Of a stretch of 49,868 nucleotides of DNA, positions 34,918 to 42,380 are shown one piece after another. The stretch covers positions 1 to 49,868 of the forward strand of contig JAFUPI010000014.1 in assembly GCA_017481285.1 (NCBI GenBank). Reading direction: 5' to 3'. Both the position numbers and the translations under genes were made by a program. The notes under the pieces are model-generated. The model was not told where the DNA came from and did no database searches. It worked only from the letters and a program-made list of their open reading frames with translations. Origin of the DNA: Agathobacter sp. (lineage in GTDB: Bacteria > Bacillota > Clostridia > Lachnospirales > Lachnospiraceae). How positions within the stretch are numbered: the stretch's first letter is position 1; each line of letters begins with the position of its first letter.

Positions 34918-35763
34918 CTATTTTCCCTCAATTTGAGGCAAAGCCGTAAGCTCTAAAGAACTTAGCGTCTTCATTTGCTGCACTGCTAAATCATGTAAAA
35001 GTTTCATTCTCTCTGCCTGTCCACAGCCTTGATTAATCAAAATCGCATTATAACTCTCCATATTCGCTAAAACTAAGAGTTGTTGCAACGATGCATAATC
35101 TCGTATATTGCCTTCTTTCTTTGGATTCTCATCACGCCATTGTTTTGCAGTCTTTCCGAATAAAACTACATTTAAAATATCTGCTTCATTTGCATATGTA
35201 AATACAATCTGTTTTTGTGTCAACTCTGGTGGAATTAAGTTTTCTTTTATCGCATCTGTGTGAATACGATAATTTAATTTCGATATTTCTCGATTTAAAT
35301 TCCAGTTCAAAGAAAGACGACTGTTTTCATCATTTTTTAAACGTTTATAATCTTTAATTAAATAAACTTTAAATTCTGGAGAAATCCAGGTTGCAAACTC
35401 AAAAGCTATGTCTACATGTGCATATGTTCCACCATAACGTCCCGACTTGGCCCTAATTCCTATCGCATTCATTTCTTCAATCCATTTTGTCGGTGTCATT
35501 ACAAATCTATTAAGTCCTGCATCCTTTTTAACCGCCTCGAATTGCACACGGTTAAAATCAGGATTAGATAACATTTCCCATATCCCTAAAAATTCTAGAG
35601 TATTACGATTTCGCATCCAGTTTTGAATAACAAATCGAGGGTCATCTGCATTTTTATATTTTGCAATATCTGTTAACGAAATAAACTCATTTTCAAAATC
35701 TTCCGTATAAATCCCAATATCAATTCCATTTGCATGTATAGTTTCTTTCAACTTTTTTCCCAT
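34918..35763 (-). CDS. KilA-N domain protein behind a LexA-type box
   Basis: A 281-residue protein. The N-terminal two-thirds is a KilA-N domain (FISLTDIAKYKNADDPRF, WMRNRNTLEFLGIWE, GRYGGTYAHVDIAFEFA, ISPEFKVYLIKDY), a DNA-binding module known from phages and large DNA viruses and also found as stand-alone chromosomal genes. The C-terminal part (about 190-281) has NEADILNVVLFGKTAKQWR and ends without a recognised catalytic motif. GGAGGTATCTAT precedes the ATG, and CGAACGTATGTTCT lies 22 bases before it. Function unknown; the regulation suggests a role in DNA damage or prophage response. Confidence 0.85.
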   Translation of the reverse strand: MGKKLKETIHANGIDIGIYTEDFENEFISLTDIAKYKNADDPRFVIQNWMRNRNTLEFLGIWEMLSNPDFNRVQFEAVKKDAGLNRFVMTPTKWIEEMNAIGIRAKSGRYGGTYAHVDIAFEFATWISPEFKVYLIKDYKRLKNDENSRLSLNWNLNREISKLNYRIHTDAIKENLIPPELTQKQIVFTYANEADILNVVLFGKTAKQWRDENPKKEGNIRDYASLQQLLVLANMESYNAILINQGCGQAERMKLLHDLAVQQMKTLSSLELTALPQIEGK

Positions 35764-35784
35764 ATAGATACCTCCATTTTATAT

Positions 35785-35798
35785 AGAACATACGTTCG
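35785..35798 (-). promoter_or_regulatory. LexA-type SOS box upstream of the KilA-N gene
   Basis: On the minus strand CGAACGTATGTTCT agrees with the Bacillus LexA consensus CGAACRNRYGTTYC at 13 of 14 positions; the core GAAC-N4-GTTC palindrome is exact. It is 22 bases before the ATG and immediately before a TATATA stretch, so a bound repressor would block transcription initiation. I could not assign a good -35 element. Confidence 0.72.
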
Positions 35799-35868
35799 TT
35801 TTTCTTATGGTATCATATATAATATAACTATACAAGCACTTCTCACAAAAAATAAATCAGTTCGTCTT

Positions 35869-36315
35869 TTATCTCAATGCCTCATAAAAAGAATACTCCA
35901 CTTCCCCCTGCATCTGCAGCAATGCCCCTGGAACTAATTCCTTTACCATCAGACATTCTGGTGCAGGAAGCCTTACACTTGGTGCAGCAACAATTCCGAA
36001 ATCTGCTGAGGTTACGAAGTTTCTCGCATTATAATTTTGAGGATTGCCTTCTACCATCACCACTTCATAGCCCAGCTCTTTTGCTTTCGCAAAACCATAT
36101 TCTATTAAATCTTTTGAAATATGCTGTCTTTGCAGCTCTGTTTTTACTGCTGCAGGTGAAAGCAAAAGTAATTTATCATCATAGTTTCCTTCTATATGAA
36201 ATCTCGAAAACATCACATAACCAATTACTTCATCCGCCTCATCTACCATAATCAATTCTAATTCTGGCACATAGTATTTTTTACTTCGAATTTCTGTTAC
36301 AAGACTTCTTTTCTA
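35869..36315 (-). pseudogene. 5'-truncated GNAT acetyltransferase
   Basis: Open in frame up to a TAG at 36313-36315, with homology-like sequence continuing upstream of the only GTG start (36270): YYVPELELIMVDEADEVIGYV in part. In intact relatives about 35-45 further residues precede this point (the first beta strand and helix). No Shine-Dalgarno lies before the GTG. The rest reads normally (LLLLSPAAVKTELQRQHISK, EVVMVEGNPQNY, FGIVAAPSVRLPAPE). It is probably a remnant, though a short GTG-started product of 133 residues is possible. Confidence 0.6.
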
Positions 36316-36340
36316 TACTTTTAATTGTTCGCATTTACTC

Positions 36341-37162
36341 CTAACCTTTCGTATAATAACTTCTCGTAATTCCTTCTCGTATAAACTGCTTCTTCTCATA
36401 ATAATGTTGTGCTCTGTGATTATTCAACGCTGTATCTGTATCCAGTCTCCCACATCCCTTTTTCTTCAAGGCATGTTTCAAACTATCCATACACTTTGAT
36501 CCAAGGCCTTGATTTTGCAAATCATCATTCAAATAAATCCATCTCAAATATGCAATATCGGAAGTCACATAATGAATCTCGCAACCACCAATCTGTTTGC
36601 CTTTCCGCAGAAAATCACAAACCTGTTGACCGCCTTTACTCACCTCATGCCAGTCCAGTTGAATCTCATTTTCCTGCATCTCATTTATCACAGAAGAATA
36701 GTACACATTCTCATGCTCCACAACAAAACCATGTGCCTTTAAAACTTCTTCAACCCATGGGAAAGATTCAAATAGCTTTCCATGTCTCGCGAAACATGAC
36801 ATTCCAAAGTAATGGAAAAAAGCATAAATTCTTTCATCTGTATTTAATTCTCTCATTGCGAATTCTAGCAATGCATTTCCAACATCTTTCCTGTCCTTTT
36901 CAAAATAAAATGCACGAATAATTGGATAGGACACTTCTTCGGATATCTCTCCATTTTCATCAAATCCAAAAGCTGTTTTACCATACTGGATAAATCCAAC
37001 GATTTTGTCGCCTTCATATGCTTCTTTTATATTTAATTCTTGAAATAATTTTCTTCCTTCGCCATCTATATCATCATAAAATGACTTTTCCCAAACCTCA
37101 AAATCGACTGAAAAAAAATATGGCGAAGGCATCTTCATCTGATAACAGTATAATTCTTGCAT
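36341..37162 (-). CDS. Tandem GNAT-domain acetyltransferase
   Basis: A 273-residue protein with two GNAT-like halves. The first (about 1-130) is degenerate; the second has the acetyl-CoA site LNDDLQNQGLGSKCMDSLKHA and NNHRAQHYYEKKQFIREG (parts shown). Its acceptor is unknown. The ribosome site is poor (AAGGTG, 17 bases away), so translation may depend on the upstream gene, whose stop lies ten bases before. Confidence 0.8.
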   Translation of the reverse strand: MQELYCYQMKMPSPYFFSVDFEVWEKSFYDDIDGEGRKLFQELNIKEAYEGDKIVGFIQYGKTAFGFDENGEISEEVSYPIIRAFYFEKDRKDVGNALLEFAMRELNTDERIYAFFHYFGMSCFARHGKLFESFPWVEEVLKAHGFVVEHENVYYSSVINEMQENEIQLDWHEVSKGGQQVCDFLRKGKQIGGCEIHYVTSDIAYLRWIYLNDDLQNQGLGSKCMDSLKHALKKKGCGRLDTDTALNNHRAQHYYEKKQFIREGITRSYYTKG

Positions 37163-37171
37163 AATTCTATT

Positions 37172-37945
37172 TTACAACACCTTTTTCAACTCTACAATAA
37201 TCGCCTCTATATCATCATTGACTGCCTCTAAATTCGTAAATAAATCCGCAAACAACTGATTCAAATTTTCTTCGAAATTTGCTGGAAGAATCTTGCACTG
37301 TTTCAAGCAAAGCGAAACTAATCTCTTTTCTCCCGGATGTGTCAGTTCATTCATCGCCCAAATGATATCAAAATAGGATTCTAGAAAAGCAGAGGTTCTG
37401 TGATTCACACTTACTAAATCTTTTCTCTCAAGGGCCTTTTTTATCTGCCATTTATATGCAGGCATAAAATCAGACAACAGCTTCATATTTCTATCAATGA
37501 TATTTTCCTTTAATTGCTTTGGATATGGCACATCGAAACGCTTTTTCGCCTCTGCAAGTCTGCCATCTCGGTCATAGATAATCTTGCAGTTTTTTAAGTT
37601 ATGCCACATACATGTGGTGTATCCGTTATGTGGTTGATACATTTCCACAACAGATGCAACTTCCGCTGAAAAATCATCTACATTGCGATATACGATATCA
37701 ATATCAATCCCGTTATTTAATGTACAATTATCTTCTGTCTCCCAAAATTGATTATTAATCTCCATGTAAGAACAGTACTTTTCCAAAATCTGACGTCTGA
37801 CATCCTTATCCACATCAGCAGTACAATACAAATAAACATCATAATCTGATTTGGCATCATACTCTATGCCAGCTCGTGATCCACCAAGAGCGATTGCTTC
37901 TACCTGCTCTAAGTCTGCTAATTCTTCAAATAATTTTTCTACCAT
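37172..37945 (-). CDS. Nucleotidyltransferase-fold protein, DUF4037-like
   Basis: A 257-residue protein with a minimal nucleotidyltransferase signature, GGSRAGIEYDAKSDYDVYLY (ligand Asp pair in SDYDV) and a third acidic strand GIDIDIVYR. The C-terminal half is helical and resembles DUF4037. Relatives are sometimes linked with aminoglycoside or tRNA nucleotidyltransfer, but nothing here decides. GAGGATACACAA precedes the start. Confidence 0.8.
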   Translation of the reverse strand: MVEKLFEELADLEQVEAIALGGSRAGIEYDAKSDYDVYLYCTADVDKDVRRQILEKYCSYMEINNQFWETEDNCTLNNGIDIDIVYRNVDDFSAEVASVVEMYQPHNGYTTCMWHNLKNCKIIYDRDGRLAEAKKRFDVPYPKQLKENIIDRNMKLLSDFMPAYKWQIKKALERKDLVSVNHRTSAFLESYFDIIWAMNELTHPGEKRLVSLCLKQCKILPANFEENLNQLFADLFTNLEAVNDDIEAIIVELKKVL

Positions 37946-37965
37946 TTGTGTATCCTCTTCACTTT

Positions 37966-38571
37966 TCAGTCTTTTAGAATCTTTGCAAAAAATGCTCTAA
38001 CACCGTCATCCACGGAGGTGCTGACATCTTTTACTTCTAAATCATAATAATATTCCCCACTCGCAATATCTATTGATAAAGAATCCAATGGAAAACCTTC
38101 TACGCGTTTCGAGTGTGGCTCCGAAACCAAAATAAATGGCTCTGTTGCAATTGACATATCCATACTGGAATAATGCTGCTCCTCATCCAAAATGAAATAG
38201 ATTGCATTTCTATATCGCCCGGTTATCTTTCCTCCATGCTGTTTCGCCAAGGATGAATAATAAAGAATCATTTCATCATCATTCAACTCCTTGCCATTTA
38301 CTCTTCGCACATGAATTCCTGGCTGCTCATCCTCTTCTAACTCATCAAAATACAAACCACTATCACAAGAAAAAACTGGCATGTGAAAAGCGTCAAAGTA
38401 CGCTTTCGCTTTGATGCTGGCATTCTCCAAAGGCGTCTCTCCGCATTCATTTACAAATGGAAGTTCACTCTCTAAATCATTTAAACCAATAAGCTCTATT
38501 CCCAATGGTTCCACAGCTACTTCCATAGCTGCTAATTTGGCTTTATTGGTAGTTCCGTACAAAATTTTCAT
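37966..38571 (-). CDS. Non-canonical purine NTP pyrophosphatase, RdgB/HAM1-like
   Basis: House-cleaning enzyme (201 residues) that hydrolyses dITP and XTP. Family motifs: YGTTNKAKLAAME at the N-terminus, ENASIKAKAYFDAF, CDSGLYFDEL (catalytic Asp), and RVNGKELNDDEM. The C-terminus is more diverged than in typical RdgB, with FPLDSLSIDIASGEYYYD in place of the usual FGYDPVF motif, so substrate range may differ. GGAGAAACAGTAT precedes the start. Confidence 0.8.
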   Translation of the reverse strand: MKILYGTTNKAKLAAMEVAVEPLGIELIGLNDLESELPFVNECGETPLENASIKAKAYFDAFHMPVFSCDSGLYFDELEEDEQPGIHVRRVNGKELNDDEMILYYSSLAKQHGGKITGRYRNAIYFILDEEQHYSSMDMSIATEPFILVSEPHSKRVEGFPLDSLSIDIASGEYYYDLEVKDVSTSVDDGVRAFFAKILKD

Positions 38572-38595
38572 ATACTGTTTCTCCGCAAATTACAT

Positions 38596-39078
38596 TTATC
38601 TTTTAACAACATATTTCATTGGTGTAAACTTAATTCCGTTTATCTCCTGCTCTTCACTTAACGGGATAAAGCCAATATGTAAATAAAACGGCAAGCCATA
38701 AGGAGAGGAATTCAATGTCAATTCCTGTAGTAATGGATTTTCACTCAACACATCTTCCAACAAATAATTAAAAATCGCAGTTGCAATGCCTTTTCGGTGA
38801 TACTCTTTCTTTGTAAATACCAAATTAATATGCGTTTTGTTGCTTCTCATGCCTATTAATGCGACAATTTTTTCGCCATCAAAAGCACCATAAATAGGGC
38901 ATATTCCTCGTTTTGCCTTTTCCAAATAGTCAGGATTTTCTACAATGTCTCTTTTGAAGGTATCAATCCCCGATGGATGATAATCAGGGGCTTCAAATTG
39001 CATAAACACCTCTAACGCTAATTCCATCGCTTTTTCAACTTCGTTTTCAGTAATTTTTCTAATAACTATATTTTCCAT
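38596..39078 (-). CDS. GNAT-family N-acetyltransferase
   Basis: A 160-residue acetyltransferase. The start at 39078 is chosen for its alignment with family N-termini (MENIVIRKITENEVEKAM) and a weak GGTGAT site; an in-frame ATG eight codons upstream is possible. Acetyl-CoA motif: TKKEYHRKGIATAIFNYLL. C-terminal YGLPFYLHIGFIPLSEEQE is typical. It follows another GNAT gene. Confidence 0.85.
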   Translation of the reverse strand: MENIVIRKITENEVEKAMELALEVFMQFEAPDYHPSGIDTFKRDIVENPDYLEKAKRGICPIYGAFDGEKIVALIGMRSNKTHINLVFTKKEYHRKGIATAIFNYLLEDVLSENPLLQELTLNSSPYGLPFYLHIGFIPLSEEQEINGIKFTPMKYVVKR

Positions 39079-39112
39079 AATATCACCACAATCCATTCTC
39101 ATTCAAATTCAT

Positions 39113-39562
39113 TTAAATGCCTTTTACTAAAAGCATTTCCATATATGGCAAAACATCAAACCCATTTTTCTCATATACATGAATGGCTCTTTCGTTTTCC
39201 TCTTCTACCTCTAAACGGAAAATATGCTCTGTATACATGCCTTTCAAATAATCGAAAAACATACTTCCGATTCCTAAGCCTCGATAGTCAGGTTTGATAT
39301 ACAAATCTTCAATCCAGATACATGGTCTGCCAAATTCCGTTGAAAAACTTTTTGCAATCATTCCATATCCCTGAATATCTTTTCCATCTTCAAAAATAAA
39401 TCCCTCCAAATAAGGACTGTCATTCACACAATTCTCTATATCATTTTCGAAAATCTCATCAGAGCCATTACTAAGCACCGCTGGAGAAGCATAGAATACC
39501 CGCATCATTTCCATTACAGTGAATTTGTCTTCTCTGGTCATAAGTCTTATTGCTGTATTCAT
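39113..39562 (-). CDS. GNAT-family N-acetyltransferase
   Basis: A 149-residue acetyltransferase: IWIEDLYIKPDYRGLGIGS in part contains the acetyl-CoA loop (RGLGIGS), and EENERAIHVYEKNGFDVLPYM is the C-terminal motif. It overlaps the arsenate-reductase-like gene by four bases (ATGA), suggesting coupled expression. Substrate unknown. Confidence 0.86.
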   Translation of the reverse strand: MNTAIRLMTREDKFTVMEMMRVFYASPAVLSNGSDEIFENDIENCVNDSPYLEGFIFEDGKDIQGYGMIAKSFSTEFGRPCIWIEDLYIKPDYRGLGIGSMFFDYLKGMYTEHIFRLEVEEENERAIHVYEKNGFDVLPYMEMLLVKGI

Positions 39563-39960
39563 TTTTCCTCCACAAGCGCTTCTCTTAATTTCAAAATTTT
39601 ATCTTCAATCGCTTTGATAATAATCATAAATTCTTCATCCGATTTTCCAGTTGGGTCATCCAATCCCCAATTATCATCAAAGGCTCTACCAATAAATGGA
39701 CATCCCACATTGCACCCCATGGAAATTGCAATATCAGGTTCTGGAATATCAGAAATCAACTTCGAATACTGTGTCTGTTCCATGTCAATTCCATACACTT
39801 CCTTCATAAGACGCACTGCATCCTGATTGATTTGTGGTTTTGTTTCTGTTCCTGCAGAATAACTTTCAAACACATCTGCTGCCAGATGTTTTCCCAATGC
39901 CTCAGCAATCTGGCTACGACAGGAATTGTGTACACATATAAATGCTACTTTTTTACTCAT
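39559..39960 (-). CDS. ArsC-type arsenate reductase (LMW phosphatase fold)
   Basis: A 133-residue thiol enzyme. The active loop is CVHNSCRSQ (CX5R), with the downstream Cys and loop GCNVGCP and the acid in DDPTGKSDEEF. This set is that of thioredoxin-coupled arsenate reductases. No arsenite efflux gene or ArsR lies nearby, so a general protein or small-molecule phosphatase role is possible. GAGGAATTATAGA precedes the start. Its gene is two bases from the SHOCT gene. Confidence 0.86.
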   Translation of the reverse strand: MSKKVAFICVHNSCRSQIAEALGKHLAADVFESYSAGTETKPQINQDAVRLMKEVYGIDMEQTQYSKLISDIPEPDIAISMGCNVGCPFIGRAFDDNWGLDDPTGKSDEEFMIIIKAIEDKILKLREALVEEK

Positions 39961-39961
39961 T

Positions 39962-40369
39962 CTATAATTCCTCTAAAATCTCTTTCTTTTTCTGCTCATA
40001 CTCTTCGTAAGTAATCAATGACTGATCATATAAACTCTGCAATTTTCTTAAACGTGTTTCCATATCATCGTTATCATTCGTCGCATTTTCTTCCTCATAG
40101 GAATAACTACGATATCCGCCATATGTATTCATCGTCACATCACGTCCATCATCCTCGATATCGATTACATGACTATCAATCTGCTCATCTGTAAAACCGT
40201 TTTTATAATTCACATAGGTAATCCATCCTGCGATTGCAGTCCAAAAAATTCCGAATAATCCAAATGTTGGAATTGCTACAAATAATCCAATGAGGCAGAA
40301 AATAATTCCTACTCCAAAGCCCATTTTTGACTGACCTTTCCCAGGTCTAACGTGAATTCTCTTTGACAT
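39962..40369 (-). CDS. SHOCT-domain membrane protein
   Basis: A 135-residue protein with two closely spaced hydrophobic segments (about 16-50), then an acidic, Tyr-rich stretch and a C-terminal SHOCT motif (LRKLQSLYDQSLITYEEYEQ, in part; ending KKKEILEEL). SHOCT occurs at the ends of many membrane or secreted proteins of unknown role. AGGAGG precedes the start. It is in line with the ArsC-like gene. Confidence 0.82.
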   Translation of the reverse strand: MSKRIHVRPGKGQSKMGFGVGIIFCLIGLFVAIPTFGLFGIFWTAIAGWITYVNYKNGFTDEQIDSHVIDIEDDGRDVTMNTYGGYRSYSYEEENATNDNDDMETRLRKLQSLYDQSLITYEEYEQKKKEILEEL

Positions 40370-40381
40370 ACATCTATCCTC

Positions 40382-40894
40382 CTAAAATTCCTTATATGTG
40401 TACTCTAACACATAGTGCTCTCCAGTTCTCGGATCCACCTTTTCTTCTGAATGAGAGTATACGAAACCACAAGCCTGCTGCACTTTCTTGGAAGCAATAT
40501 TCTGACTTCGGGCACTTAATACCATCTTTTTTGCCCCCAAATCATTCTTAACATAATTCTCCATAGCCCTTACAATTTGCTTCCCATATCCTTTTCCAAC
40601 AAAATCAGGACCTAGTGCAACACCCGTATCCTCGAATATTCCCGGCTCTATTTCAATCATTCCCGCAAACCCAATTGCTTTTCCGGATGCTTTCTCATAT
40701 ACAAACCAAGCATAAGGGTGATTTCTTTCGTAAGCAATTGTTTTCTCCATTCGAATTTGTGCATCTTCCTCAGAGGTTGTAACATCCCATAGCATATATT
40801 TCGCGCTCTCTGCATGTCTCCAAAGATTGTAATACATGTCCTTCCAATCTTTTTGCTCTGCTTGTTTTATAATTAAATCTTTTGTTTCTAGCAT
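40382..40894 (-). CDS. GNAT acetyltransferase, RimJ/RimL-like
   Basis: A 170-residue acetyltransferase. The layout is RimJ/RimL-like: MLETKDLIIKQAEQKDWKDMY at the start, IGFAGMIEIEPGIFEDTGVAL in part, GKGYGKQIVRAMENYV for acetyl-CoA, and SARSQNIASKKVQQACGFVY. The acceptor may be a protein N-terminus or a small amine. AGGAAG precedes the start. Confidence 0.87.
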   Translation of the reverse strand: MLETKDLIIKQAEQKDWKDMYYNLWRHAESAKYMLWDVTTSEEDAQIRMEKTIAYERNHPYAWFVYEKASGKAIGFAGMIEIEPGIFEDTGVALGPDFVGKGYGKQIVRAMENYVKNDLGAKKMVLSARSQNIASKKVQQACGFVYSHSEEKVDPRTGEHYVLEYTYKEF

Positions 40895-40912
40895 CCTTCT
40901 TCCTTTCAGATT

Positions 40913-41572
40913 TTACAATCTCCAAATATCCCCATTTGGCATCCTGCACAACTGCCCATCGAAATGCTCAATTTCTTCACCAGTTTCCCAGTCACGTACC
41001 ACAACCATTTCATGATACTCATAATCAGGCTCAGGGGCTTCAAACCATTCGCTGAAATAAATCTTATTTTCGTCGCGGAACATCAGGGCTTCATGTTCGC
41101 CCAGTTTAAAACTCTTTTTTTCTGGCCAAATTACTTCTAACACATTATTCTCGCTTTCATAGGACAGCATCACTGGAGCCACATCAAGCATAAGATTATA
41201 GCAATGTTGTACCTCATTTAATGAAATCTCAGTCACAACCTTTTGCTCATAATCCTGCGTATCAAATGCCACAATCTGTATTGTTTTTTCAGCGAAATCC
41301 ACTACTAAAAAGTACAATACTCCATCCCAAAACACAGGTGCTTCCACATATACATTCTCTTTTGTCACAAAAGGATAATACACCTGTCCATCTGGGTAAT
41401 GAATCAATACACAGGTCATCCCTTCATACACTTCACCTGCTTGAAGGATTTCTTCTACCTCATATAAATCACAGAAACAATTCTTTGCGATTTTACAGTA
41501 ATACCATTCGCTGGTTCCTTCAATTCTTTCTGGATAGGCATCTTGTATGCCTTCGATTTTGATGTAATTCAT
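40913..41572 (-). CDS. Unknown protein rich in Tyr, Glu and beta strands
   Basis: A 219-residue soluble protein I do not recognise. The start at 41572 overlaps the upstream stop by four bases (ATGA), with GAGGAG upstream. The sequence is beta-rich and aromatic (EWYYCKIAKNCFCDLYEVEE, VYYPFVTKENVYVEAPVFW), with no membrane segment or catalytic signature. It could be a propeller-like or immunity-type protein. It is coupled to a P-loop kinase gene. Confidence 0.72.
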   Translation of the reverse strand: MNYIKIEGIQDAYPERIEGTSEWYYCKIAKNCFCDLYEVEEILQAGEVYEGMTCVLIHYPDGQVYYPFVTKENVYVEAPVFWDGVLYFLVVDFAEKTIQIVAFDTQDYEQKVVTEISLNEVQHCYNLMLDVAPVMLSYESENNVLEVIWPEKKSFKLGEHEALMFRDENKIYFSEWFEAPEPDYEYHEMVVVRDWETGEEIEHFDGQLCRMPNGDIWRL

Positions 41573-42351
41573 AAATTCAGCTCCTCTATTTCCCATTCTT
41601 TCGCCGGCAAAACTCTTGCACACGCTCCAAGGACTTCCTCTATCACTCGTAGCTCCAACGCCTGTCTATGCTTGAAATGTGCCACCATATCACCAAAGTC
41701 TTCATACCCATGCTTTCTTCCATAAGGTGAGTCCTTCAAATAATTCATCATCAGTGGATACCACATTTCATTGCCCGCATTGTCACAGCGTTCTTTTCTG
41801 ACTACTTGCAAAAATTCTTCCAGCTTATCACTATACAAATACAGCAAACAGAAATTACTCTTATCTATCACACCAAATAATTCACGATAAAATTCCACAA
41901 TTTCTTCATCACTAAGCTCATGGAATAAAATCAAATCTTCCATGATGTTCTGAAAAAAGGCACACTCGAATAAATATCCTTTTCCCCCGAATTTTTCAAA
42001 TCTGGAGAAAACTATTTTCTTCCATTCCGCAAAATCTTTTCGCCCATTGTAAATTTCATACTGCTCCAAATCTTTATGGAAACCTAAAATATCCGTAAGA
42101 ATTTTCGTATATGCAATTACAAAATGCCCATCTTCTTCCACCGTGTTTTTCACGATTTCATCTTTTATCTCGGCATATCGTTCCAGTACTGCCTCATATT
42201 CATCCCTCGACATCCAGGTACACCATGCCAAATCAACTGGCGAATAGTCTCCTTCTCTACAAACACGAAGTTCTGGGGCTACTTGATGAATATGGTTTAC
42301 CAAGGTGGATTTCCCCATGCCTTGGATGCCTTCTACATAAATGTTCTTCAT
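41569..42351 (-). CDS. P-loop kinase-like protein
   Basis: A 260-residue protein beginning with MKNIYVEGIQGMGKSTLVNHI, whose Walker A is GIQGMGKST. The REGDYSPVDLAW stretch and following helices are like deoxynucleoside-kinase or thymidylate-kinase folds, but no diagnostic DRY/DRS motif is seen, so the substrate is uncertain. GAGGAG precedes the start at a distance. It is translationally coupled to the next gene. Confidence 0.72.
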   Translation of the reverse strand: MKNIYVEGIQGMGKSTLVNHIHQVAPELRVCREGDYSPVDLAWCTWMSRDEYEAVLERYAEIKDEIVKNTVEEDGHFVIAYTKILTDILGFHKDLEQYEIYNGRKDFAEWKKIVFSRFEKFGGKGYLFECAFFQNIMEDLILFHELSDEEIVEFYRELFGVIDKSNFCLLYLYSDKLEEFLQVVRKERCDNAGNEMWYPLMMNYLKDSPYGRKHGYEDFGDMVAHFKHRQALELRVIEEVLGACARVLPAKEWEIEELNL

Positions 42352-42380
42352 AAATTATGATACTCCTCTGCAAAAAGTTC

